The position numbers and the translations under genes were made by a program. The notes beneath the pieces are model-generated. The model worked only from the letters and a program-made list of their open reading frames with translations. It was not told where the DNA came from and did not search any database. Below, piece by piece: positions 57,959 through 64,000 of a stretch of 64,000 nucleotides of DNA (its first letter is position 1; every line of letters begins with the position of its first letter). The DNA is from Solirubrobacteraceae bacterium (lineage in GTDB: Bacteria; Actinomycetota; Thermoleophilia; Solirubrobacterales; Solirubrobacteraceae): the NCBI GenBank assembly GCA_029263125.1, contig JAJCYD010000011.1, positions 62,001 through 126,000 of the forward strand, read 5' to 3'.

Positions 57959-58594
57959 CTACTTCTCTTCCTTCAGATCGATCGATCCGACCTTCGTCGC
58001 GATGATCGAGGTCTCCGAGGCGCGCCACGGGATTCCGGCGCCGCACTTCAGGACGACTTCGGAGGGCGCGCCGACCGTGCGGGTCAATTGCATCCCAAGC
58101 GTGGCGGGGGTCTGGCGGTCGTTGATCGCGACCGTCTGCAGTGCGGTCGCCGTGACGCCCGCCGCATCGAGGATGCAGGTGCCGCCGACCGAGGCGTTTG
58201 CGTTGAGTAGCGCCTCGGCGACGTCCGTCTTGCCGGTGAACGCGGTGATGATGCTGTTCGCCGTGATGACGTAGGCCCCGGCGGGGATCGTCATGCTCGC
58301 CACGCGCAGCAGCTGACCAGGTGGCTGGTTCTCCGGACCGGTCTTGCGGACCATCTCGAATGCGGTCGTGTCGCTCGACGATCCCGACGTCTTCTTGCTG
58401 AAGAGGAGGCGCTGGGAGCCCTTGGAGAGCTTCTTGGAAAGGATCGTGCCGTCCTTGATGTCAACGCCGCGGATCGTGCCGTTCTTGATGTTGGAGCCCG
58501 TGATCACCGTGGCGGCAACGGCGCTTCCGGCCGAAGCGACGACCAGTGCGACGATGGACACGACGAGCGCCGGGCTGGGCCGTCGAAGCTTCAT
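57959..58594 (-). CDS. secreted protein with IKNGTI/DIKDGTI motif (Thermoleophilia-type)
   Basis: 211 residues from the ATG at 58594, with AGGGGG as ribosome site; an upstream ATG in frame is not needed. A signal peptide (ALVVSIVALVVASAGSAVAA) is followed by ITGSNIKNGTIRGVDIKDGT, a short repeated motif that I associate with secreted proteins common in Solirubrobacterales. The rest is a beta-rich domain (VRKTGPENQPPGQLLRVASM). The function is unknown; it is probably a surface or extracellular protein. It lies 46 bp downstream of the GNAT start on the same strand. Confidence 0.75.
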   Translation of the reverse strand: MKLRRPSPALVVSIVALVVASAGSAVAATVITGSNIKNGTIRGVDIKDGTILSKKLSKGSQRLLFSKKTSGSSSDTTAFEMVRKTGPENQPPGQLLRVASMTIPAGAYVITANSIITAFTGKTDVAEALLNANASVGGTCILDAAGVTATALQTVAINDRQTPATLGMQLTRTVGAPSEVVLKCGAGIPWRASETSIIATKVGSIDLKEEK

Positions 58595-58838
58595 GAAGTG
58601 TGATTCCCCCTGGGTTTGGGTGCCTGCTACCAATAACACGGACCTTCGGCGCGCGATGTGGTGCCCCTGCACCGACGCCCGCCGCGCAACGTCTCAGCTC
58701 GCCCCGAGCCAGCAGTTGAGGTTCTCCGATACCGCCAAGATAGACGGTGTGCGTGACGAGATGGCGATTTCGACGCGCGATTGGGCGAGCAGCGCGGCGT
58801 CGCGCGCGGGCACAGCGGGCGCCGAACGTGATGAGGGG

Positions 58839-58869
58839 TAGCATCCCCCGCAGTTGACTGACCAGTCAA
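58839..58869 (+). promoter_or_regulatory. TAGCAT -10 element and TetR operator palindrome of the nitrilase-tetR operon
   Basis: TAGCAT (58839-58844) is followed by the palindrome TTGACTG (58854-58860)-AC-CAGTCAA (58863-58869), perfect over 7-bp arms. The palindrome would cover the transcription start, and the TetR gene is the second gene of this operon, so autorepression is likely. GGGAG near 58872 serves as ribosome site. Confidence 0.65.
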
Positions 58870-58886
58870 TCCGGGAGCCTGCAACG

Positions 58887-59735
58887 ATGCGCGCCGCCGC
58901 AGTCCAGCTGACCAGCACCTGCGATACCGACGACAACATCGAGCGCGCCGACCGCTTCACGCGCGCGGCCGTCGCCGACGGCGCACAGCTCGTGGTGCTG
59001 CCCGAGAAGTGGAGCCTGCTCGGCCACGGCAAGGACCTGCGCGCCGCGGCGCAGACGCTGGGCGGCACGGCTGTCGCCTGGGCTCGCGCGACGGCGCGCG
59101 AGCTGGGAATCGATCTCGTGGCGGGTTCGGTCTGCGAGCAGGTGCCCGGCGAGAGGCTGCTGCGCAACACGTCGCTGCACATCGGACCCGATGGCGACAT
59201 CCGCGCGACCTACCGCAAGGTGCACATGTTCGACGTGACGGTCGACGGCACGACCTATCGCGAGTCCGACCACGAGCAGGCGGGCGATGAGCTCGTCGTC
59301 AGCGACGCCGCCGGAGGACTGCGACTGGGACTGTCGATCTGCTACGACGTGCGCTTCCCCGAGCTCTACCGCATCCTCGCGGTGCTGGGCGCGCGGGTGC
59401 TCACCGTGCCGGCGGCGTTCACCGTGCCGACCACGCGCGACCACTGGGAGGTCCTGCTGCGTGCGCGCGCGATCGAGAACCAGGCATTCGTGATCGCCGC
59501 CAACCAGATCGGCGAGCACGTGCCCCACGGCGACGCGGGCCCGGCGATGCGATCGGGCGGGCGCTCGATGATCGTCGACCCGTGGGGCATCGTGCTCGCG
59601 CTGAGCTCCGACCGCGAGGGACACATCGTTGCCGATCTCGACCTCGACGCTCAGCGCCGCGTGCGTGCCGAGCTGCCCGCGCTCGCCAACCGGCGGCCAG
59701 GCGCCTATCGCTGGCCTGCGGAGGTCTTGAGCTAG
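58887..59735 (+). CDS. carbon-nitrogen hydrolase (nitrilase/omega-amidase-like)
   Basis: 282 residues from the ATG at 58887. The catalytic Glu is in VVLPEKWSLLG, the Lys in TYRKVHMFDV and the Cys in SICYDVRFPELY, the complete triad. It is closest in pattern to NIT1/NIT2-type omega-amidases, which hydrolyse alpha-ketoglutaramate or deaminated glutathione. It is coupled by a 1-bp overlap (TAGTG) to the TetR gene. Confidence 0.9.
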   Translation: MRAAAVQLTSTCDTDDNIERADRFTRAAVADGAQLVVLPEKWSLLGHGKDLRAAAQTLGGTAVAWARATARELGIDLVAGSVCEQVPGERLLRNTSLHIGPDGDIRATYRKVHMFDVTVDGTTYRESDHEQAGDELVVSDAAGGLRLGLSICYDVRFPELYRILAVLGARVLTVPAAFTVPTTRDHWEVLLRARAIENQAFVIAANQIGEHVPHGDAGPAMRSGGRSMIVDPWGIVLALSSDREGHIVADLDLDAQRRVRAELPALANRRPGAYRWPAEVLS

Positions 59736-60370
59736 TGGTTCCTCCGCGCGCCAGCGGCGGCGACAAGCGGCGGATGATCCTCGACGCAGCGGTCGTCGCG
59801 TTCGCGCGACGCGGCTTTCACGCATGCCGCGTGTCGGACATCGCCGACGAGGCGAACGTCGCCTACGGTCTCGTCTACCACTACTTCCGCTCCAAGGACG
59901 AGATCCTCGACACGCTGTTTCTCGATCGCTGGAACGTCCTGCTGGCGTTCATCGCGCAGACCGCCGCCGAGCGCACGCCACCGCGCGACAAGCTGCACGC
60001 GATCGCTGCGGCGATCATCGACTTCTACCGCTACGACCCGGCGCTGATGAAGGTCATCATCGTCGAGGTCATGCGCTCGGCCAACACGTTCGGGCTGCGC
60101 CACACCGACAAGATCGCCGAGGCATACGTGTTGATCGGCGAGATCGTGGCCAGCGGGCAGGCCACCGGCTCGTTCAAGCGCGAGGTCTCGCCGCGCTTCG
60201 CCGCGCTGGCGTTCTACGGCGCCATCGAGCAGGTGCTCACGGGCTGGATCTTCGGCATGCTGCCCGAAGGCGACGAGGAGTTCGATCGCGCGAAGTCCGC
60301 GATCGTCGAGACGATCTGCGGTGGCCTGGACGACATGAGCTATCGGGCCGCTTCGGTGCGCTCGGTCTGA
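59735..60370 (+). CDS. TetR/AcrR-family transcriptional regulator (FadR-like)
   Basis: 211 residues from the GTG at 59735. MILDAAVVAFARRGFHACRV followed by SDIADEANVAYGLVYHYFRS forms a clear TetR HTH; the C-terminal domain (FYRYDPALMKVIIVEVMRSA) is like that of FadR-type regulators of the TetR_C_33 group. It probably represses its own operon at 58854-58869, a site of the TTGACTG-N2-CAGTCAA type. The ligand may be an acyl-CoA. Confidence 0.9.
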   Translation: MVPPRASGGDKRRMILDAAVVAFARRGFHACRVSDIADEANVAYGLVYHYFRSKDEILDTLFLDRWNVLLAFIAQTAAERTPPRDKLHAIAAAIIDFYRYDPALMKVIIVEVMRSANTFGLRHTDKIAEAYVLIGEIVASGQATGSFKREVSPRFAALAFYGAIEQVLTGWIFGMLPEGDEEFDRAKSAIVETICGGLDDMSYRAASVRSV

Positions 60371-60374
60371 GAGG

Positions 60375-60521
60375 ATGCCGGTCGTGCCTGAGAACGACAT
60401 CGTCAAGCGGCTCGTCTGGTCCGGGCTGCTCGCGGGCCTCGGAGCCTTGGCCTCGATTGCCACGACGCGCGCCGCCGGACTGATTTGGCGACGCATCTAC
60501 GGGGAAGACCCCCCGGAATGA
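60375..60521 (+). CDS. DUF4235-like small membrane protein, 48 residues
   Basis: The ATG at 60375 lies 4 bp after the TetR stop and the stop overlaps the next ATG (ATGA). VKRLVWSGLLAGLGALASIA and LIWRRIYGEDPPE give a short helix followed by a W-x-x-x-x-GE-x-PP ending, the pattern of DUF4235 proteins. These small membrane proteins of unknown function occur beside holin-X and DUF3618 genes in actinobacteria, as here. Confidence 0.65.
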   Translation: MPVVPENDIVKRLVWSGLLAGLGALASIATTRAAGLIWRRIYGEDPPE

Positions 60522-60955
60522 CCGAACGCGAGGATGCCGAGCCCGTCGAGGATTCGCCGACCGTCGGCATGCCCGCGCTGGACGACGACTCCGAGCCCGC
60601 CGTCGAAGGCGTGGCGGTCGAGCTGGCGGACGAGTCGCCGACGCCCGAACCCGAGCCCCGGCCCGAACCCGCATCTCCCGCGGTCGAGGTGCCCGCAGTG
60701 ACCCCGCCGGCTGCGCCGGGGGTGCCGGTGGCCGTGCAGGCGCCGTCCTACAAGGCGGCCCCTCCGCCGGCGGCCAACCCGATCGTCGACGTGTCCGCGG
60801 CGCCGAGCGCGACGCCATCCTTCGACGGCCACGCGCACGAGCCGCCCATGAACCCCGTCGGCGAGATCGCCGCCACGCGCCCGGAGCTGCTCGTCGGAGC
60901 GGCCTTCGCCGGCGGCATCCTCGCCGCCATGATCCTGAGACGCCTTGGCAACTGA
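60518..60955 (+). CDS. Pro/Glu/Ala-rich tail-anchored membrane protein
   Basis: 145 residues from the ATG at 60518. Residues 1-115 are acidic and Pro-rich (AEPVEDSPTVGMPALDDDSE, PTPEPEPRPEPASP) and probably disordered; the C-terminus ends in a helix (LLVGAAFAGGILAAMILRRL). So it is tail-anchored with a flexible cytoplasmic or external part. The family is not recognised. Its 3' end overlaps the holin-X gene by 11 bp. Confidence 0.6.
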   Translation: MTEREDAEPVEDSPTVGMPALDDDSEPAVEGVAVELADESPTPEPEPRPEPASPAVEVPAVTPPAAPGVPVAVQAPSYKAAPPPAANPIVDVSAAPSATPSFDGHAHEPPMNPVGEIAATRPELLVGAAFAGGILAAMILRRLGN

Positions 60956-61361
60956 CCCCGCCTCCCAGAACGTCGCGCAGACGGTGCAGGAGATCTCCGA
61001 GCGCGTCTCGCTGCTCGTGCGCGAGGAGATCGAGCTCGCCAAGGCGGAGGTCACCGAGAAGGTCACCAAGCTCATCAAGGCGATCGTCGTCGGCGTCGCG
61101 GCCGGGATCTTCGCGGTGACGGGTCTGATGTTCCTCCTGCACGGTCTCGCCTGGCTGGCGTGGTTCGTGCTGCCGGTCGGCAGCGACTCGATCTTCTGGG
61201 GGTTCTTCGTCGTCGCCGGCCTGCTGTTCTTGCTCGGCGGCTTTGCCGGCTACCTGGCCGCGCGCTTCCTCAAGGAGGGCAAGCCTCCGGTACCGGAGAT
61301 GGCGATCGACGAGGCCGGCAAGATCAAGCGCACGCTGAAGTTCCGAAGGAAGCGGACCTAA
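60945..61361 (+). CDS. phage holin-X family (Actinobacterial holin-like) membrane protein
   Basis: 138 residues from a TTG inside the preceding gene. EISERVSLLVREEIELAKAE and VTEKVTKLIKAIVVGVAAGI are typical of the holin-X/DUF1469 family: an amphipathic helix, then two to three membrane helices (FAVTGLMFLLHGLAWLAWFV and FFVVAGLLFLLGGFAGYLAA). These proteins are called holins by homology but are usually chromosomal, with a suggested role in envelope biology. TAATG links it to the next gene. Confidence 0.8.
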   Translation: MATDPASQNVAQTVQEISERVSLLVREEIELAKAEVTEKVTKLIKAIVVGVAAGIFAVTGLMFLLHGLAWLAWFVLPVGSDSIFWGFFVVAGLLFLLGGFAGYLAARFLKEGKPPVPEMAIDEAGKIKRTLKFRRKRT

Positions 61362-61585
61362 TGGCGGCGCGCACGCCCGAGGAGATCCGCACGTCGATTC
61401 AGGCCAACCGGCGCGCGCTTGGCGTTTCGATGGAGCATCTCCAGCAGGAGATCGAGGTGCTCACCGACTGGCGCGGACAGCTCGTCGCGCGCCAGAAGCA
61501 GGTCGTGATCGGCGCGGCCGTCGCGGGGTTCGTCATCGGCGGCGGGATCGCCGCCTTCGGCGGGCTGTTCCGCCGCAAGCGCTGA
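61361..61585 (+). CDS. DUF3618 membrane protein
   Basis: 74 residues from the ATG at 61361. ARTPEEIRTSIQANRRALG and VSMEHLQQEIEVLTDWR form the helical N-terminus typical of DUF3618, and VVIGAAVAGFVIGGGIAAFG is the single membrane helix. The function is unknown. It is the last gene of the four-gene mini-protein run that begins at 60375. Confidence 0.75.
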   Translation: MAARTPEEIRTSIQANRRALGVSMEHLQQEIEVLTDWRGQLVARQKQVVIGAAVAGFVIGGGIAAFGGLFRRKR

Positions 61586-61615
61586 AACGCTCACAGCGCC
61601 GTCCGACCCGAGCCG

Positions 61616-61621
61616 TACGCT
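61616..61621 (+). promoter_or_regulatory. TACGCT -10 element of the AI-2E transporter gene
   Basis: TACGCT ends 7 bases before the GTG at 61629, so the gene has its own leaderless promoter after the DUF3618 stop. Confidence 0.4.
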
Positions 61622-61628
61622 CGCGAGC

Positions 61629-62732
61629 GTGTCGCTGTGGGATGCCCTGACGGCCCGCCAGATCGCGCGGATTCTGTTCACGACCGCCACGCTCAGCGCG
61701 TTCTTGTACCTGCTCGTGCAGATCCGTGGGACGCTGCTGCTGCTGGCGGTCGCGATCTTCCTCGCCGTCGCCCTGGGTCCCGCGGTGGACTTCTTCGCGC
61801 GCCGGCTGCCGCGCGCCGCGGCGATCCTGCTCGTCTACGTCCTGATCCTCAGCGTGTTCTCGGGCGTGCTGGCCCTCGTCGTGCCGCCCGTCGTCAACGG
61901 CGCCAGCGATCTGTCGCGTGACGTTCCGGGCTACGTCGACGACCTGCGCAACAACGACACGATCCGCAAGTTCGACAACAAGTACGACATCACGTCCAAG
62001 CTCAGCGAGGAAGCCGCCAAGCTGCCGGAGAAGCTCGGCGACGCCGCGGGCGCGCTGCAGTCGATCGCGGCGGGCGCGGTGAACGCCGCCTTCCAGATGT
62101 TGACGATCCTGACGATGACGTTCTTCCTGCTGCTCGACGGACGGCGGATGGCCGCATTCCTGCTGCGGCGCTTCGGCGGCGATCGCGAGCAACGCCTGCG
62201 TGGCGTGTTCGGCCGGATCTACAAGTCCACGGCGGGCTATGTCTCGGGCGCCCTGACGATCACGTCGATCAACGGGATCCTGACGTTCATCGTCCTGACG
62301 ATCCTCGGCGTCCCGTTCGCGGTGCCGCTGGCGGTTCTGATGTCCTTCTTCGGCCTGATCCCGCTCGTCGGCGCGACGATCGGCGGCGTGATCATCCTGC
62401 TCGTCACCCTCTTCACCGACTTTCCACAGGCCACGATCATCTACGGGATCTTCCTGCTCGTCTACCAGCAGGTCGAGAACAACGTCCTGCAGCCGTTCAT
62501 CTTCAAGCGCACCGTCAACGTCCATCCGCTGGCGGTGATCTTCGCGATCCTCGCGGGCTCGTCCATCCTCGGCGTCGTCGGCGCGCTCGTCGCGATCCCG
62601 GTCGCGGCGGCGGTGCAGATCATGCTGCGCGAGTTCTTCGGCGCCGATCCCGAACCCGACGCGCAGGCCGGCGGCTCCGATCCGCCCGCGCCGCCGGCGC
62701 ACACCGTCGAGGCGCGAACCGCACCGGCCTGA
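61629..62732 (+). CDS. AI-2E family transporter (PerM/TqsA-like)
   Basis: 367 residues with a GTG start. Around eight membrane segments; AVALGPAVDFFARRLPRAAA, INGILTFIVLTILGVPFAVP and IYGIFLLVYQQVENNVLQPF (Q..ENN) are typical of the AI-2E/PerM family. Members export a signal or act as sodium-proton antiporters; the substrate is open. A bidirectional terminator follows at 62760-62786. Confidence 0.9.
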   Translation: MSLWDALTARQIARILFTTATLSAFLYLLVQIRGTLLLLAVAIFLAVALGPAVDFFARRLPRAAAILLVYVLILSVFSGVLALVVPPVVNGASDLSRDVPGYVDDLRNNDTIRKFDNKYDITSKLSEEAAKLPEKLGDAAGALQSIAAGAVNAAFQMLTILTMTFFLLLDGRRMAAFLLRRFGGDREQRLRGVFGRIYKSTAGYVSGALTITSINGILTFIVLTILGVPFAVPLAVLMSFFGLIPLVGATIGGVIILLVTLFTDFPQATIIYGIFLLVYQQVENNVLQPFIFKRTVNVHPLAVIFAILAGSSILGVVGALVAIPVAAAVQIMLREFFGADPEPDAQAGGSDPPAPPAHTVEARTAPA

Positions 62733-62759
62733 GCACGGTCTGAACGGCTGTACCTGGGG

Positions 62760-62786
62760 GTCCCGCGGGCGCGTCGCTCGCGGGAC
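62760..62786. terminator. bidirectional hairpin terminator
   Basis: GTCCCGCG (62760-62767) pairs perfectly with CGCGGGAC (62779-62786) around an 11-base loop, in the gap between the convergent AI-2E and DegV genes. Confidence 0.6.
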
Positions 62787-62790
62787 GCGC

Positions 62791-63651
62791 TCAGGCCAGC
62801 ACGGAACTGGGGATGCCGGCGACGCCGATCATCCCCGGGCCGAGGTAGACCCCGAGCACGGGGCCGACCTCGCTGACGAACAGCGGCTCGCTGCCGAACA
62901 GCTCGCGGCCGTGCTCGACCAGGCGCCGCGCGTCGTCGGGGGCCTGGATGTGCTGGACCAGCCAGCCATCGCAACCATCTTCGTGGAGCGTGCGCAGGTT
63001 CTGGGTCATGCGCTCGAACGCCCGCCCGGCGGTGCGGACCCGCTCGACGGGCTTGATCTCGCCATCGATCGTCAGGATCGGCTTGATTCGCAGCGCCCCT
63101 CCGACCCATGCCTGCGCGCCGCCGACGCGCCCGCCGCGGCGCAGGAACTCCAGCGTGTCCAGACAGAACCAGATCCGCTGGCGCGCCACGGCCTCGGCGG
63201 CTGCCGAGGCAACCTCGCCGGCCGTCGCACCGGCGCTTGCACGGGTCGCGGCCGCGATCGCGGCGAGCCCGAGTCCCGCCGCCCCGGTGCGAGAGTCCAG
63301 CACGACGACGCGGTCTGCGAAGCCGCCCTCGGCGAGCTGGTCGCGCGCCTGGCACGCGGCGCCGTAGGTCCCGGACACGGCGCCTGACAGGTGGATCGAG
63401 ACGATGTCGCGGCCGTCGTCCAGCAGCGGCTCGTAGACGGCGAGGAAGTCGCCGACCGACGGCTGCGAGGTCGTTGGCACGTCGGACTCCGAGCGCAGGC
63501 GATCATAGAAGGCGTCGAGGTCTGCGATCTCGCTCTCGCGCTCCAGCTCGCCGGAACGCTTGACGTAGAGCGAGACGACGTGCAGGTCGTGCCGGGCGAG
63601 CACGTCCGCCGGCAGGTAGTGCGTGCTGTCGGTGACCACCGCGACGCTCAT
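62791..63651 (-). CDS. DegV family protein (fatty-acid-binding)
   Basis: 286 residues. VAVVTDSTHYLPADVLARHD, PTTSQPSVGDFLAVYEPLL, SIHLSGAVSGTYGAACQARD and VVLDSRTGAAGLGL are DegV motifs; the Ser and Thr residues bind the fatty acid carboxylate. It acts in fatty-acid kinase (FakB) systems when a FakA is present, but no FakA gene is in the window. TAGGGT (minus strand, 63661-63666) ends 9 bases before the ATG. Confidence 0.92.
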   Translation of the reverse strand: MSVAVVTDSTHYLPADVLARHDLHVVSLYVKRSGELERESEIADLDAFYDRLRSESDVPTTSQPSVGDFLAVYEPLLDDGRDIVSIHLSGAVSGTYGAACQARDQLAEGGFADRVVVLDSRTGAAGLGLAAIAAATRASAGATAGEVASAAAEAVARQRIWFCLDTLEFLRRGGRVGGAQAWVGGALRIKPILTIDGEIKPVERVRTAGRAFERMTQNLRTLHEDGCDGWLVQHIQAPDDARRLVEHGRELFGSEPLFVSEVGPVLGVYLGPGMIGVAGIPSSVLA

Positions 63652-63663
63652 CGGCGCGCCACC

Positions 63664-64000
63664 CTAGCCGACACGCGGATCGACGACGAGCTTGCGCGCC
63701 TCGCCGGCGGTGGGGCGCAGCAGCGCGTCGCGGAGATCGTGCAGGCCGATCGTCTCGCCCTCGATCGCCCGCCAATCGACATCTCCGGCGGCCAGCAGCC
63801 CCAGCGCGCGGTCCATCTCGGCGGGGGTGTGGTGAAAGGCGCCGCGGACGTCGAGCTCGGCGTAGTGCAACGGGCCGGATGGCAGCGTCACCTCACAGCC
63901 CGACGGACATCCGCCGACGAAGACGACCGTCGCATGGGGCCTGGCGGCGTCGATCGCCGCGCGCCAGGACTCCGGCCGGCCGACCGCCTCCATCACGACC
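63664..64000 (-). CDS. zinc-type alcohol dehydrogenase, C-terminal part (5' end outside window)
   Basis: The 112 visible codons run to the window end. VMEAVGRPESWRAAIDAARP and VVFVGGCPSGCEVTLPSGPL are the end of the Rossmann domain of a medium-chain dehydrogenase, and LRDALLRPTAGEARKLVVDP is the last helix and strand. The catalytic zinc domain is outside the window. Its TAG stop (63664-63666) lies inside the TAGGGT hexamer of the DegV promoter. Confidence 0.82.
   Translation of the reverse strand, partial: VVMEAVGRPESWRAAIDAARPHATVVFVGGCPSGCEVTLPSGPLHYAELDVRGAFHHTPAEMDRALGLLAAGDVDWRAIEGETIGLHDLRDALLRPTAGEARKLVVDPRVG

Noticed and set aside
60945-61361. Holin-like gene as a sign of a prophage
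   Set aside because: Holin-X proteins are usually chromosomal in actinobacteria, and no phage structural, lysis or integrase gene is near.
1-64000. CRISPR arrays, insertion sequences, attachment sites, rRNA genes and known riboswitches
   Set aside because: No regularly spaced repeats, transposase motifs, terminal inverted repeats or conserved RNA cores were seen by reading both strands.

Overview
The window is about 64 kb of very GC-rich, tightly packed bacterial DNA. Codon use (G/C at third positions, many GTG starts) and gene content point to an actinobacterium. The best guess is the class Thermoleophilia (Solirubrobacterales, Conexibacter-like): an ECF sigma factor fused to a zinc-finger/membrane tail, a secreted protein with the IKNGTI-type motif, a beta-propeller/RTX surface protein, a DUF4235/holin-X/DUF3618 mini-protein operon and a cholesterol-oxidase-like flavoprotein. 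This placement is inferred from gene families only. No rRNA, tRNA, CRISPR array, insertion sequence or phage module was seen; the window looks like ordinary chromosome.

Layout. 1-1.7 kb: end of a patatin-like lipase, a glutaredoxin-like gene, trxA and the wreck of an alpha/beta-hydrolase gene. 1.8-8.4 kb (minus strand): an operon for methyltransferase, anchored peptide-type binding protein, permease, a permease-ATPase fusion, ATPase and a DsrE-like protein. 8.5-12.2 kb: two small membrane proteins and two coupled flavin oxidases. 12.3-16.7 kb: a molybdenum island (mogA, a moaD-moaE fusion, a HTH-TOBE regulator, modABC). 16.8-30.3 kb: a sugar dehydrogenase, Leu/Glu-type dehydrogenase, ECF sigma, a two-component system, rubredoxin, and a CrtA-like oxygenase divergent from its TetR regulator. 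30.3-42.1 kb: the biotin region (bioA; bioB-bioF-bioD; a 70-residue biotinyl-carrier protein), with a spermidine-synthase-like membrane enzyme, SulP transporter, exonuclease III and a nucleotidyltransferase pair. 42.2-49.3 kb: glpK, plsC, and a 763-residue RTX protein. 49.3-57.9 kb: LysR/SDR divergent pair followed by a fatty-acyl/CoA-type run (SDR, enoyl-CoA hydratase, arginase-like, NUDIX, methyltransferase, CoA-transferase). 58-64 kb: nitrilase-TetR operon, envelope mini-protein operon, AI-2E exporter, DegV and a truncated alcohol dehydrogenase.

Regulation can be read unusually well. At least twenty genes have a TANNNT hexamer (TAGCCT, TAGCGT, TAGGGT, TAGCAT, TACCCT and similar) ending only 6-9 bases before the start codon, which implies leaderless or nearly leaderless transcripts; this pattern decided several starts below. 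Several divergent or autoregulated promoters carry clear inverted repeats (29621-29636, 49257-49290, 51190-51222, 58854-58869, 8546-8569), and convergent gene pairs share hairpin terminators (13520-13550, 62760-62786).
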